Assembly: GCA_965230565.1 (NCBI GenBank)
Contig: CBDDLH010000016.1
Span: 992,001-1,056,000 of the forward strand
Origin: BCD1 sp965230565
Lineage (GTDB): Bacteria; Bacteroidota; Bacteroidia; Chitinophagales; Saprospiraceae
DNA: 64,000 nucleotides
Direction: 5' to 3'
This document shows, piece by piece, positions 41,688 through 50,277 of this stretch. The notes beneath the pieces are model-generated. The model was given only the letters and a program-made list of their open reading frames with translations. It ran no database searches and was not told where the DNA came from. Each line of letters opens with the position of its first letter. Position 1 is the stretch's first letter. The position numbers and the translations under genes were made by a program.

Positions 41688-44600
41688 TCATTTCCGAAAA
41701 AAAGGTTGACCTTGGTGCTACCCGGGAAAAAGGGCTAATTCTAGGAGGAGTCATTCTGCTGCTGGCGTTTATCGTTTGGTTACTCGGGTTTTCCAACCGA
41801 AAGCCTGTATTGACTGTAGAAATAAACCAAATCGTTTGCGATGCAGAAAATATTCACGGAGATGATTTCGTAAACGGAGAACACACTTTTTTAAGGGGCA
41901 ATACTCAAAGTGGACAACACTCCAGGTCAGGCAATTATTCCTGTAAAATAGGTCTTGGTGAAAAAGTCCAATACGGATTCGGTTATCGGCTGAAAAATTT
42001 TAGTCCCGGCGAAGTATTCCGCGTATCTGTCTGGCGATTAAAAAACCCGCAAAACGAGGGCCGGCTTGTCGTCCAGAACTCTGGAGGAAAAGATTTTTAC
42101 AGAATGGAGGAAATTCCTGTCGAAGTGGACAACTCCGGCTGGGAAAAGCTCTCCCTGATCTTTGCCATCCCTTTCGGTGAGCGATCTGATTTTTACAATG
42201 TTTATGTTTATGCCAGCGGGCATACAGAAGTTTTTTTCGATGATCTGGTTATTGAAAAAATAGGCAATTGGCCGGACTACGCCGAAAGGATTAAGAAACT
42301 CAATATTCGGGTAAGCCCGGAAGGGTTAAAAAAACTGGAACGAAAACGGGATGAAGCACTTCGTAAAGGTTTACTCAAAACTTCCGATAATGACTGGGTA
42401 AAAGCTATGCTAACAGATTCAACCGGTCAGGAAATACCTGCTGAAATCAGGTTAAAAGGCGACTGGACAGATCATCTCAAAGGCGATAAATGGTCTTTCC
42501 GAATCAAAGTAAAATCTCCTCATGCGTGGCAACCGGTTAATGAAGATGACAATGGACTGATAACTTTTTCCGTACATACCCCAGAATCCAGGTATTTCCT
42601 GAATGAGTGGCTCGTCCACCAATGCTGGATGCAAGAAGGAATCCTTACTCCCCGATATGAATTTACCGAAGTTAGCCTCAACGGAAAATCCCTTGGGATC
42701 TATGCTATTGAGGAACATTTTGAAAAACAACTTGTCGAAAACCAACGACGAAGAGAAGGTCCGATCCTTAAATTTTCCGAAGAAGGCATGTGGTCAGGCA
42801 TTGAGCGGCAACTGGAGAATCATGGTTATGTTCACTTCGATTACCGCTCCACCGTTGACGACTGGGAAAACGCCTGGAGTGAGGCCTTCGGGCAACAGAG
42901 AACCCTGTCTGATTCAGTGCTGAAAAAACAATACACGGCAGCCAGACAGCTGATGTTTGAATTCAAAAAAGGCCTAAAACCTGCATCAGAAGTATTTGAC
43001 ATGGACAAGCTGGCCAGATTTTATGCGATTGCTGATGTATTTAATGCTTATCACGGAATCATTTGGCACAACCAGCGCTTTTATTTCAACCCTGTTCTTG
43101 GAAAGCTGGAGCCCATTGGTTTTGATGCTTTTGGTGGAAAGCCTCCAAGAAGGTATACCATTTTAGGAGAAGGAGCTCTGAATCCGGATAACACCGAATC
43201 CAACAGACTCTTTGGGTATTTACTACAGGATCACGAATTCAACAAACTGTATTTCAAACATTTATACACTTATAGTTCAAGAAAATTCTTAAGCAAATTT
43301 CTCGAAAAACATCAAATCGGCTGGGACGAAAGATTGAGGTTGTTGCAAATGGAATTCAGCAATTATCAACCGAATTACAAAGATTTTTTACAGGATGGAC
43401 TCTTTGTACACTCCCTGCTTCTGCCCTATGAGGATTTAAGCATAAGAGCTTTTACTCAAGAACGTAACAATGGTACCAAAAAACTAACCCTCCAAAACCA
43501 GCACCATTTACCTGTCGAAATAATTGGATCAGGCTATAGCCGGAATCAAATTGATAAAGCATTGGACAGCATGGTAATTTTACCGGCTCATGTTTCCAGA
43601 AGATACCTTTCCCGATTATTGCGTGATAGCATTGTCAGGGATTTCAATTCAACCAAATTTCTCCATGACGAAGCTTTGATTTTACAACAAACCGGTGAGC
43701 AGTATTCTCTTGAAGTAAATGCAAATGCACGATTCATACACTTCAGGTTACCGGGAGTAGATTCCTTATTTACCGCACGAATCATGGATTGGTCCGGACC
43801 AGAAATTGTCAGGCCACAACCACCTTCCACAGCAAGTGACATTACTGATCCGAAATATGAAACACTCTTCCTGGTCAGGGATCATAAGATCATGTTCTAC
43901 CCGGGACAACACGTTTTTACCGAGCCGTTAATTTTACCTGCAGGTTATGAGGTGTCTATTTCTGAAGGAACGGAGATTGATTTGACCAAAGGTGCGTACC
44001 TGATAACCAATAGTGCCATTCAGGTTTATGGTGTAGAAGATAACCCTGTTGTAATCACCTCAAGTGACGGAACGGGAAAAGGACTAGCAGTTTTGCAAAC
44101 AGGAACACCTTCCGTTTTCCGATATTCCATTTTTGAGAATTTGGGGTCTTTGGAAAACAGTACTCAACATCTCACAGGGGCTATTACAGGTTACGAATCT
44201 GACGTCCGTTTTTATAACTGTGTTTTTCGCAATAACCATTGTGAAGATGCTCTTAACATGGTTCGATCAACATTCCTGCTCCAGGAATGCCTTTTTAGCC
44301 AAATCAGCAGCGATGCCTTTGACAGTGATTTTTGTAAAGGGGAAGTTAAAAACTGTACCTTCCGGAATACCGTAAATGACGCCATGGATTTCTCCGGAAG
44401 TATTGTCAATATTTTTGATTGTTTTATTGAAAGTCCAGGTGACAAAGGCATCAGCTGTGGAGAAGAAAGTGATATATCCGTATTTGATACAACCATTGAA
44501 GACTCCCCTATTGCAGTCGCTTCTAAAGACCTCTCCGTTCTATTTTTACGAAATATCAGGATTAACAATTCCCGTCAAGGCTTTGTTGCCTTCCAGAAAA

Positions 44601-44710
44601 AACCGGAATTCGGCCCGGGAAAGATCATTGTAGAGAGTTATACTGCTGAGAATGTGGACAAACTATTCAATATCGGAGAAGGTTCATTTTTGCAATTGCC
44701 GGAGGATTAG
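41684..44710 (+). CDS. CotH-kinase-family protein with C-terminal parallel beta-helix
   Basis: The 1008-residue protein starts with one membrane helix (GLILGGVILLLAFIVWLLGF). Residues about 45-190 form a beta-sandwich-like segment. A CotH domain (about 200-530) shows family blocks RLKGDWTDHLKGDKWSFRIK, GIYAIEEHFEKQLVE and NAYHGIIWHNQRFYFNP with PIGFDAFGG. CotH proteins are atypical kinases that phosphorylate secreted proteins. The last 280 residues contain stacked short strands (for example SVFRYSIFENLGSLENST, DVRFYNCVFRNNHCEDALNM and DAFDSDFCKGEVKNCTFRNT) that read as a right-handed beta-helix. The gene overlaps DUF4956 by ATGA. The outward-facing substrate is unknown. Confidence 0.87.
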   Translation: MIISEKKVDLGATREKGLILGGVILLLAFIVWLLGFSNRKPVLTVEINQIVCDAENIHGDDFVNGEHTFLRGNTQSGQHSRSGNYSCKIGLGEKVQYGFGYRLKNFSPGEVFRVSVWRLKNPQNEGRLVVQNSGGKDFYRMEEIPVEVDNSGWEKLSLIFAIPFGERSDFYNVYVYASGHTEVFFDDLVIEKIGNWPDYAERIKKLNIRVSPEGLKKLERKRDEALRKGLLKTSDNDWVKAMLTDSTGQEIPAEIRLKGDWTDHLKGDKWSFRIKVKSPHAWQPVNEDDNGLITFSVHTPESRYFLNEWLVHQCWMQEGILTPRYEFTEVSLNGKSLGIYAIEEHFEKQLVENQRRREGPILKFSEEGMWSGIERQLENHGYVHFDYRSTVDDWENAWSEAFGQQRTLSDSVLKKQYTAARQLMFEFKKGLKPASEVFDMDKLARFYAIADVFNAYHGIIWHNQRFYFNPVLGKLEPIGFDAFGGKPPRRYTILGEGALNPDNTESNRLFGYLLQDHEFNKLYFKHLYTYSSRKFLSKFLEKHQIGWDERLRLLQMEFSNYQPNYKDFLQDGLFVHSLLLPYEDLSIRAFTQERNNGTKKLTLQNQHHLPVEIIGSGYSRNQIDKALDSMVILPAHVSRRYLSRLLRDSIVRDFNSTKFLHDEALILQQTGEQYSLEVNANARFIHFRLPGVDSLFTARIMDWSGPEIVRPQPPSTASDITDPKYETLFLVRDHKIMFYPGQHVFTEPLILPAGYEVSISEGTEIDLTKGAYLITNSAIQVYGVEDNPVVITSSDGTGKGLAVLQTGTPSVFRYSIFENLGSLENSTQHLTGAITGYESDVRFYNCVFRNNHCEDALNMVRSTFLLQECLFSQISSDAFDSDFCKGEVKNCTFRNTVNDAMDFSGSIVNIFDCFIESPGDKGISCGEESDISVFDTTIEDSPIAVASKDLSVLFLRNIRINNSRQGFVAFQKKPEFGPGKIIVESYTAENVDKLFNIGEGSFLQLPED

Positions 44711-45075
44711 AATGGGTTTGTTATAGTCCCGGCACTACGTGCTACCCTCACGGCGGGATCTCCCTTCGGTCGATTTGACATTGTTTTATGTTGTTTCAAT
44801 AGTGTCAAATGGTTTCATTTTGTTTCAATGTGGTTGGTTCAATAAATGTAACTCAGTGAACCCTGTGCCTACTTTGTGTTCTCTGTGGTCAAGAAAACAT
44901 TTGGAAAAGAATCCCCTTTCGAAAAAGACAAAAAAATCACAGAAGAAGAAATTATCTGGCAAAGTCAACAATTAGTCGACAAACTTTTTATCTTTGAAAC
45001 CAATGTATTTAATTTGACGTTATTGATAATGATCGTCAAAATTAGATATACGGGACAAGAATCATTAAATTTCAT
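44711..45075. other. Intergenic region before the double AAA+ gene
   Basis: The region has words such as TTTGACATTGTTTTATGTTG and GTGCCTACTTTGTGTTCTC. The latter is similar, on the opposite strand, to the GTGGACACAGAGAAGGCAC stretch near 25592. A short open frame here shows no protein features. No clear promoter is found. Confidence 0.35.
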
Positions 45076-47712
45076 ATGCAGCAAGAGACTCAGAAAACCA
45101 CTCCCAAATTATACAAGTTCAAGGACCTGAAGGTCTATACTTCCACGGAGTGGCTGGCCGATAACAAAAAAAAGTACCGTCAGGTATTTGACCGGTACGA
45201 AACGGCCTATGTCTATGCTGAACTCTCCTTTTTCAACAAACAATTCGATAAGGATGACTGGGATATCAATATTCAACTGCAGTGCTATGATGCCAAAAGC
45301 AAAAAGAAAATCTGTGAGTTGAATTTTGACCGCAAAGTCAATAAATATGACCCCGTCGTCTTTATTCGTGAGGGCTGGGGAAATAAAACCCACGGATCCT
45401 TTTGGAAAAGGGGTACCTATTACTGGAAAGCCTGGATCAATGGAGAGAAAGTAGCCACCAAATTCTTCTACATCGAAGATGCCGGAGAAAAAACGGACGA
45501 AGAAGACAGTCCATATCTTTCCATTCAGGGGGTAAAACTGTATGAGGGTCCATACGACGACGTCAATGCGGATGATCGGGTCTACATGAAAAGCTTTAAC
45601 AGCGAAGAGACTCGTTATGTCTACGTGGAACTCAACTTAAAGAACCTATACACCATCAACCCCTGGCATTGCGAAATTTTCATCAAATTTTACAATGGAG
45701 CCAAAGAATTAAAAGGTCAGTTGGTTCGCCTCCAAAGTGTCGAGAAAGATGCGGAGAAGATTATGCTTACCGCAGGTTGGGGTTCTGATGTGAAGGAATC
45801 CTGGAGAACGGACAATTATACTGCGGAGATCATATTCATGGATCGTTTACTCGCCACGGTTCCTTTCAGAGTCGGAGAAGAATTTGAAGAAGGCATTGCC
45901 GGAGTGATCCTGCCTCAACAACAAGCTCCCGTCATCCTGACTCCCGACCTAACGGAAGATAAAATGACTTTCGAGGAAGTCATGGCCAAACTGGATGAAC
46001 TCATCGGTCTTACAGACATCAAAAAACAAGTCAGAGACCACGCCAAATACATTCAGTTCCTCCAATTGAGGAAACAAAGAGGGTTTGAAGAAAAAGAAAA
46101 TATCAATGTACACTCTGTCTTTATAGGCAACCCTGGAACAGGAAAGACAACGGTAGCTACCATGATGGGTAAGCTGTATAAGAAAATGGGGCTCCTCTCT
46201 AAAGGCCATGTCCATGAAGTGGATCGGGTGGATCTCGTAGGTGAATATATAGGACAAACAGCTCCAAAGGTAAAAGAGGCTATTGAGAAGGCGCGTGGAG
46301 GGGTTTTATTTATAGATGAAGCATATTCTTTGGCCAGATCAAAAGATGATAATAAAGATTTCGGTCGTGAGGTTATTGAAATCCTCGTAAAGGAAATGTC
46401 TGATGGCAAGGGTGATATGGCTGTTATTGTAGCCGGCTATCCCAGAGAGATGAAACTTTTCCTCGACACCAACCCCGGTTTAAAATCGAGATTCAAATTA
46501 TTCTTTGAATTTTCTGATTACCTGCCTCAGGAGTTATCACATATTGCAGAATATGCCTGTAAGGAAAAGGATGTCGTACTTACGCTGGCTGCCAGGAAAA
46601 AGATAGACAAAATGATCGTTCGGGCCTATCGCTCCCGTGGCAGATCATTTGGCAATGCGCGGTTTGTTTTTGACCTGATTGAAAAATCAAAGATCAATCT
46701 GGGACTTCGTATTATGGAGATGGAAAACCGTCAGGAACTCGAAAAAGCAGAGTTGGCTACCATCCAGCTTCAGGATGTCGATAAGATCGATATTGAAAAC
46801 CGCTACGAATTACCAGATATTCCAATTGACGAAGCATTATTGGCAGAAGCACTTGCAGAGCTGAACAGTCTCATCGGCATGGAAAAGGTAAAGAGCCAGA
46901 TCAATGAAATGGTCAGTCTGGTAAGGTATTACCGACAAACTGAAAAGGATGTGCTGAATAAGTTTTTCCTGCATACCGTATTCATTGGCAATCCAGGTAC
47001 CGGAAAAACTACCGTAGCCCGTATTTTAACCAAGATTTATAAAGCCTTAGGTATTCTGGAACGAGGTCATATGGTCGAAACCGATCGTCAGGGGCTCGTT
47101 GCCGGATATGTAGGGCAAACCGCTTTAAAAACCGCTGAAAAAATTGAGGAATCCATGGGCGGTGTGCTCTTCATCGACGAGGCCTATTCCCTGATGGAAG
47201 GAATGGCGGCCGGAGGTCGTGGAGGATTTGGAGATGAAGCCATTCAGACCTTATTAAAGCGCATGGAAGACCATCGCGGGCAATTCTTCGTATTCGTTGC
47301 AGGATACCCTGACAATATGGAAAATTTCCTCAAGGCAAATCCTGGTTTGAATTCAAGATTTGATAAAACACTGAGATTTGATGATTACAGCCCTCAGGAT
47401 CTTTACCTGATCGGTCTTCATATGCTGAAAGAGGAAAATCTCACTGCGGATCCGGATGCGGAAAAACATTTGGAAACTTATTTCACTTTCCTCCATAACT
47501 ACCGCGACAAATATTTCGGTAATGCCCGTACGGTCAGAAATGTCATTCAGGAGGTCATCAAGGCGCATAACCTCAGGCTTGCAGCCCTTACGCCTGAACA
47601 AAGAGAAGGCATCCCGGAAGATATTATCACCATAGAGGATGCATCCGTACTCAAAACGGATAAAAGTGATTTTGTTTTCAACAAAAAAACCATGGGTTTT
47701 AAAAAGAAATAA
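45076..47712 (+). CDS. Tandem AAA+ ATPase (CbbX/SpoVK type) with duplicated N-terminal beta domain
   Basis: The 878-residue protein has two similar N-terminal domains (about 10-135 and 147-268), each with a YVYVEL-like strand, a W-centred strand and a GWG motif (REGWGNKTHG and TAGWGSDVKE). They are followed by two CbbX-type AAA+ modules. Module 1 has Walker A GNPGTGKT at 351-358, a Walker B VLFIDEAYSL and the NPGLKSRF arginine finger. Module 2 has Walker A GNPGTGKT at 638-645, VLFIDEAYSL and NPGLNSRF. Both modules look intact. CbbX relatives remodel Rubisco, and tandem forms act in type VII secretion (EccA) or sporulation. There is no Rubisco or ESX gene nearby, so the client is unknown. Confidence 0.88.
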   Translation: MQQETQKTTPKLYKFKDLKVYTSTEWLADNKKKYRQVFDRYETAYVYAELSFFNKQFDKDDWDINIQLQCYDAKSKKKICELNFDRKVNKYDPVVFIREGWGNKTHGSFWKRGTYYWKAWINGEKVATKFFYIEDAGEKTDEEDSPYLSIQGVKLYEGPYDDVNADDRVYMKSFNSEETRYVYVELNLKNLYTINPWHCEIFIKFYNGAKELKGQLVRLQSVEKDAEKIMLTAGWGSDVKESWRTDNYTAEIIFMDRLLATVPFRVGEEFEEGIAGVILPQQQAPVILTPDLTEDKMTFEEVMAKLDELIGLTDIKKQVRDHAKYIQFLQLRKQRGFEEKENINVHSVFIGNPGTGKTTVATMMGKLYKKMGLLSKGHVHEVDRVDLVGEYIGQTAPKVKEAIEKARGGVLFIDEAYSLARSKDDNKDFGREVIEILVKEMSDGKGDMAVIVAGYPREMKLFLDTNPGLKSRFKLFFEFSDYLPQELSHIAEYACKEKDVVLTLAARKKIDKMIVRAYRSRGRSFGNARFVFDLIEKSKINLGLRIMEMENRQELEKAELATIQLQDVDKIDIENRYELPDIPIDEALLAEALAELNSLIGMEKVKSQINEMVSLVRYYRQTEKDVLNKFFLHTVFIGNPGTGKTTVARILTKIYKALGILERGHMVETDRQGLVAGYVGQTALKTAEKIEESMGGVLFIDEAYSLMEGMAAGGRGGFGDEAIQTLLKRMEDHRGQFFVFVAGYPDNMENFLKANPGLNSRFDKTLRFDDYSPQDLYLIGLHMLKEENLTADPDAEKHLETYFTFLHNYRDKYFGNARTVRNVIQEVIKAHNLRLAALTPEQREGIPEDIITIEDASVLKTDKSDFVFNKKTMGFKKK

Positions 47713-47716
47713 GTTG

Positions 47717-47824
47717 GGTTGTGTAAAAACTCGATTTTTCTAAAACCTTATCGAAAATGATTTATTCAAGGATTGAAAAATCGAGTTTTTAAACATGAAG
47801 CGTTCGGGGACTTTTTACACAACC
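47717..47824 (+). terminator. Nested inverted repeats after the AAA+ gene
   Basis: An inner perfect 17-bp pair (47724-47740 and 47775-47791) is nested in an outer perfect 13-bp pair (47717-47729 and 47812-47824). The bases 47724-47729 belong to both, so only one can form fully at a time. The inner right arm ends in GAGTTTTTA. It probably ends transcription of the AAA+ gene. Confidence 0.65.
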
Positions 47825-47993
47825 TCATTATTCTTTGTGCTAAGTATTATCAAATCTCCTGGCCTTATAATGGAACTAAAGATTATTACACATTTTTAAG
47901 GCACACGGAAATCCCAAATTTTGGTTGAACCAAAATTTGGGATGACTCATGTTTCTTTGTTTCTTTGCAACAAACCAGTAACCTTCATCAAGA

Positions 47994-48560
47994 ATGCTTT
48001 TCAGATTTGTTTTCATCCTAGTTTGTGTAGTCTTTTTCATCAATAGCTGTAACAGCGTGGTTTCTCTCAATTTTGGAACACATAAACTCCGTTCCTTCAC
48101 CATGGAGGAAGTGGAGTCTAATGGTTTGGGAGACTCTGATTTCGTTGAAATCACCGATGCTCAGCTCACCGGCGATTTCATACATGCAGCAGGTACCAAA
48201 GAAAAAGACGGTGGTTTAATCCTCTATCCGATATTGAGTAAAAAAGGACTCGAAGCTTACGAAAAGGGCGAGAAACCTTCTGCGAGGATCATTGCCTGGA
48301 CAGATATATTTGAATGGGATTGTCTGGAGGCAAAAAACTGCGCACCCAAAGGAGAAACAACTATTAAAGGAGTCATAAGAAAGATGGTTCCTGAAAAAGA
48401 TAAAAGCCAATCCTTGAATGTCCAGCTACCTGAATTGCCGATCTATCTCGAAGTAGGCCGGGAACCCACTCCCTGGTATTGGCATGCATTGCTCATGTTG
48501 ATCACGGGAGGTAGTATTCTATTCCTTGAAATCCGAAGATTGAAGAAGAAGGCGGGGTAA
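47994..48560 (+). CDS. Membrane protein of unknown function
   Basis: The 188-residue protein has an N-terminal hydrophobic segment with a lipobox-like end (ILVCVVFFINSC), a soluble region and a C-terminal membrane helix (ALLMLITGGSILFLEIRRL) followed by basic residues. The middle (for example DFVEITDAQLTGDFIHAAG and ARIIAWTDIFEWDCLEAKNC) contains two Cys that could form a disulfide. I do not recognise a family. It stands alone between the AAA+ gene and ilvC on the plus strand. Confidence 0.65.
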   Translation: MLFRFVFILVCVVFFINSCNSVVSLNFGTHKLRSFTMEEVESNGLGDSDFVEITDAQLTGDFIHAAGTKEKDGGLILYPILSKKGLEAYEKGEKPSARIIAWTDIFEWDCLEAKNCAPKGETTIKGVIRKMVPEKDKSQSLNVQLPELPIYLEVGREPTPWYWHALLMLITGGSILFLEIRRLKKKAG

Positions 48561-48961
48561 TTAAAACCTGAATCCTCCTTCAAATAATATTTCTCTACTT
48601 TACACTTTTTTGTTTCACGCAGATTTCGCTGATTTTCGCTGATCATTTTTGAAAATTCACCTCATTCCTGCGTTTATTCCGACCGTTGGTGCGGAATGTC
48701 GTTATTCTCCATCTACGTTATCTGCGATAGCAAATCAACCTTTATAAAACTCTCTTCCAATAAGGTGGGGTAAAGAAAAAAACATACAACTTCCAAAGTT
48801 TTTCAATCCGTTACAAATCGGAAAAAAGCCATTTTTTAAACAAAGGGCCGGTTTTATTAGTGTCGGTAAAATTTAACTTTGCTTGCCTTTTTACCGAAAA
48901 GGTATCGGTTGGGTGTGCCCAACTGTTTTCTATTACAAGCAAAATGCAAAAAAGAAAAATC
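48561..48961. other. Intergenic region before ilvC
   Basis: Contains a CGCAGATTTCGCTGATTTTCG-type word near 48620 that is similar to CACGCAGATTTCACAGATTT near 35595, another dispersed intergenic sequence. TAACTTTG at 48874-48881 fits the TAnnTTTG -7 consensus about 80 bp before the chosen ilvC start. Confidence 0.4.
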
Positions 48962-50008
48962 ATGGCAAAATTGAATTTTGGAGGCGTTGAGGAAAATGTG
49001 GTGATGCGCGACGAATTTCCTATTGAAAAAGCGCGTGAAGTGCTCAAGGACGAAACTATTGCAATCATTGGTTATGGCGTACAAGGGCCGGGACAGGCAC
49101 AAAACCTGCGCGACAATGGTTTTGATGTTATCGTTGGTCAACGTAACCCTTCCAAATCATGGGACAAAGCTGTAGCTGACGGGTTTGTACCCGGAGAATC
49201 ATTGTTCTCCATAGAAGAAGCTGCTGAAAAGGCGACCATCATCATGTATCTGCTGTCAGACGCAGCACAGATTGCTGTCTGGCCAACGTTAAAACCATTT
49301 TTAACTGCCGGCAAAGCCCTGTATTTCTCCCATGGTTTTGGAGTTACCTATAAAGATAGAACCAACATCATTCCACCAGCGGATATCGACGTATTCCTCG
49401 TAGCACCTAAAGGCTCCGGGACCAGTCTGAGACGTATGTTTGTGGAAGGCCGTGGTTTGAATTCAAGTTACGCCATCTTCCAGGACGCTACTGGCAGAGC
49501 AAAAGAACGTACCATTGCCATCGGTATTGGTATCGGTTCAGGTTATTTGTTCGAAACCACTTTCAAGAGAGAAGTTTACAGCGATCTCACCGGTGAGCGC
49601 GGTAGTCTGATGGGTGCAATTCAGGGACTTTTCGAAGCTCAGTATACTGTACTCAGAGAACGTGGACATACCCCAAGTGAAGCGTTCAATGAAACGGTGG
49701 AAGAGCTTACCCAAAGCCTTATGCCTCTCGTGGCTGAAAATGGTATGGATTGGATGTATGCCAATTGTTCCACTACTGCCCAGCGAGGTGCACTGGATTG
49801 GAAAAACAAATTCAGAGATGCAGTAAAACCGGTTATCAACGATCTTTACGATAGTGTTGCGTCAGGTGAAGAAGCACAACGTTCCATCGATTCCAACAGC
49901 CAGGAAGATTACAGAGAAAAACTGGAGGAAGAATTACGTGAATTACACGAAAGTGAAATGTGGCAGGCTGGTAAAGTAGTGCGTAGCCTTCGTCCGGAGA
50001 GGAATTAA
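48962..50008 (+). CDS. ilvC: Ketol-acid reductoisomerase
   Basis: IlvC makes the dihydroxy acid precursors of valine and isoleucine using NADPH. I start it at 48962 (MAKLNFGGVEENV); the frame is open further upstream to 48860, but that stretch lies over the promoter-like element. The NADPH-binding motif is IGYGVQGPGQAQNLRDNG, the VGQRN segment follows, and catalytic-domain blocks such as FLVAPKGSGTSLRRMF and FEAQYTVLRERGHTPSEAFNE bind metal and substrate. The 348 residues fit class I enzymes. ilvA follows after 270 bp. No ilvB, ilvN or ilvD is seen. Confidence 0.95.
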   Translation: MAKLNFGGVEENVVMRDEFPIEKAREVLKDETIAIIGYGVQGPGQAQNLRDNGFDVIVGQRNPSKSWDKAVADGFVPGESLFSIEEAAEKATIIMYLLSDAAQIAVWPTLKPFLTAGKALYFSHGFGVTYKDRTNIIPPADIDVFLVAPKGSGTSLRRMFVEGRGLNSSYAIFQDATGRAKERTIAIGIGIGSGYLFETTFKREVYSDLTGERGSLMGAIQGLFEAQYTVLRERGHTPSEAFNETVEELTQSLMPLVAENGMDWMYANCSTTAQRGALDWKNKFRDAVKPVINDLYDSVASGEEAQRSIDSNSQEDYREKLEEELRELHESEMWQAGKVVRSLRPERN

Positions 50009-50277
50009 ACAGTCGGCAGTCTTCAGTACTCAGGAATAAACGGCAGACGGCAGACGGTGGACGATATACGGTTTTAGTTTAAGAACCAGTTCAAAAAACT
50101 AAACTACCAAAGTTGGGGTTTAATCCCCTTGAACTACTTGAACATTGAACCCTTTGAACCAGTTAAGTTGGGTAGTAATAGGTTCTAAGTCCTCAGCCGT
50201 CAGTTTTTTTTTATCTGAATGGCCAAGAAAAAGGAAGACGTTGTTCTGTTGAAAATTAATAATTTACCATTGACTTT
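50009..50277. repeat. Intergenic region with short degenerate repeats
   Basis: Contains GGCAGACGGCAGACGGTGGAC at 50042-50062 and GAACTACTTGAACATTGAAC with TTTGAACC near 50130. The GAAC words are similar to TTGAACAATTTGAACTCTTT near 19322. No clear ORF or promoter. Confidence 0.5.

Noticed and set aside
44739..44975. Short open frame between the CotH and AAA+ genes
   Set aside because: It consists of repeat words and has no start signal or protein pattern.
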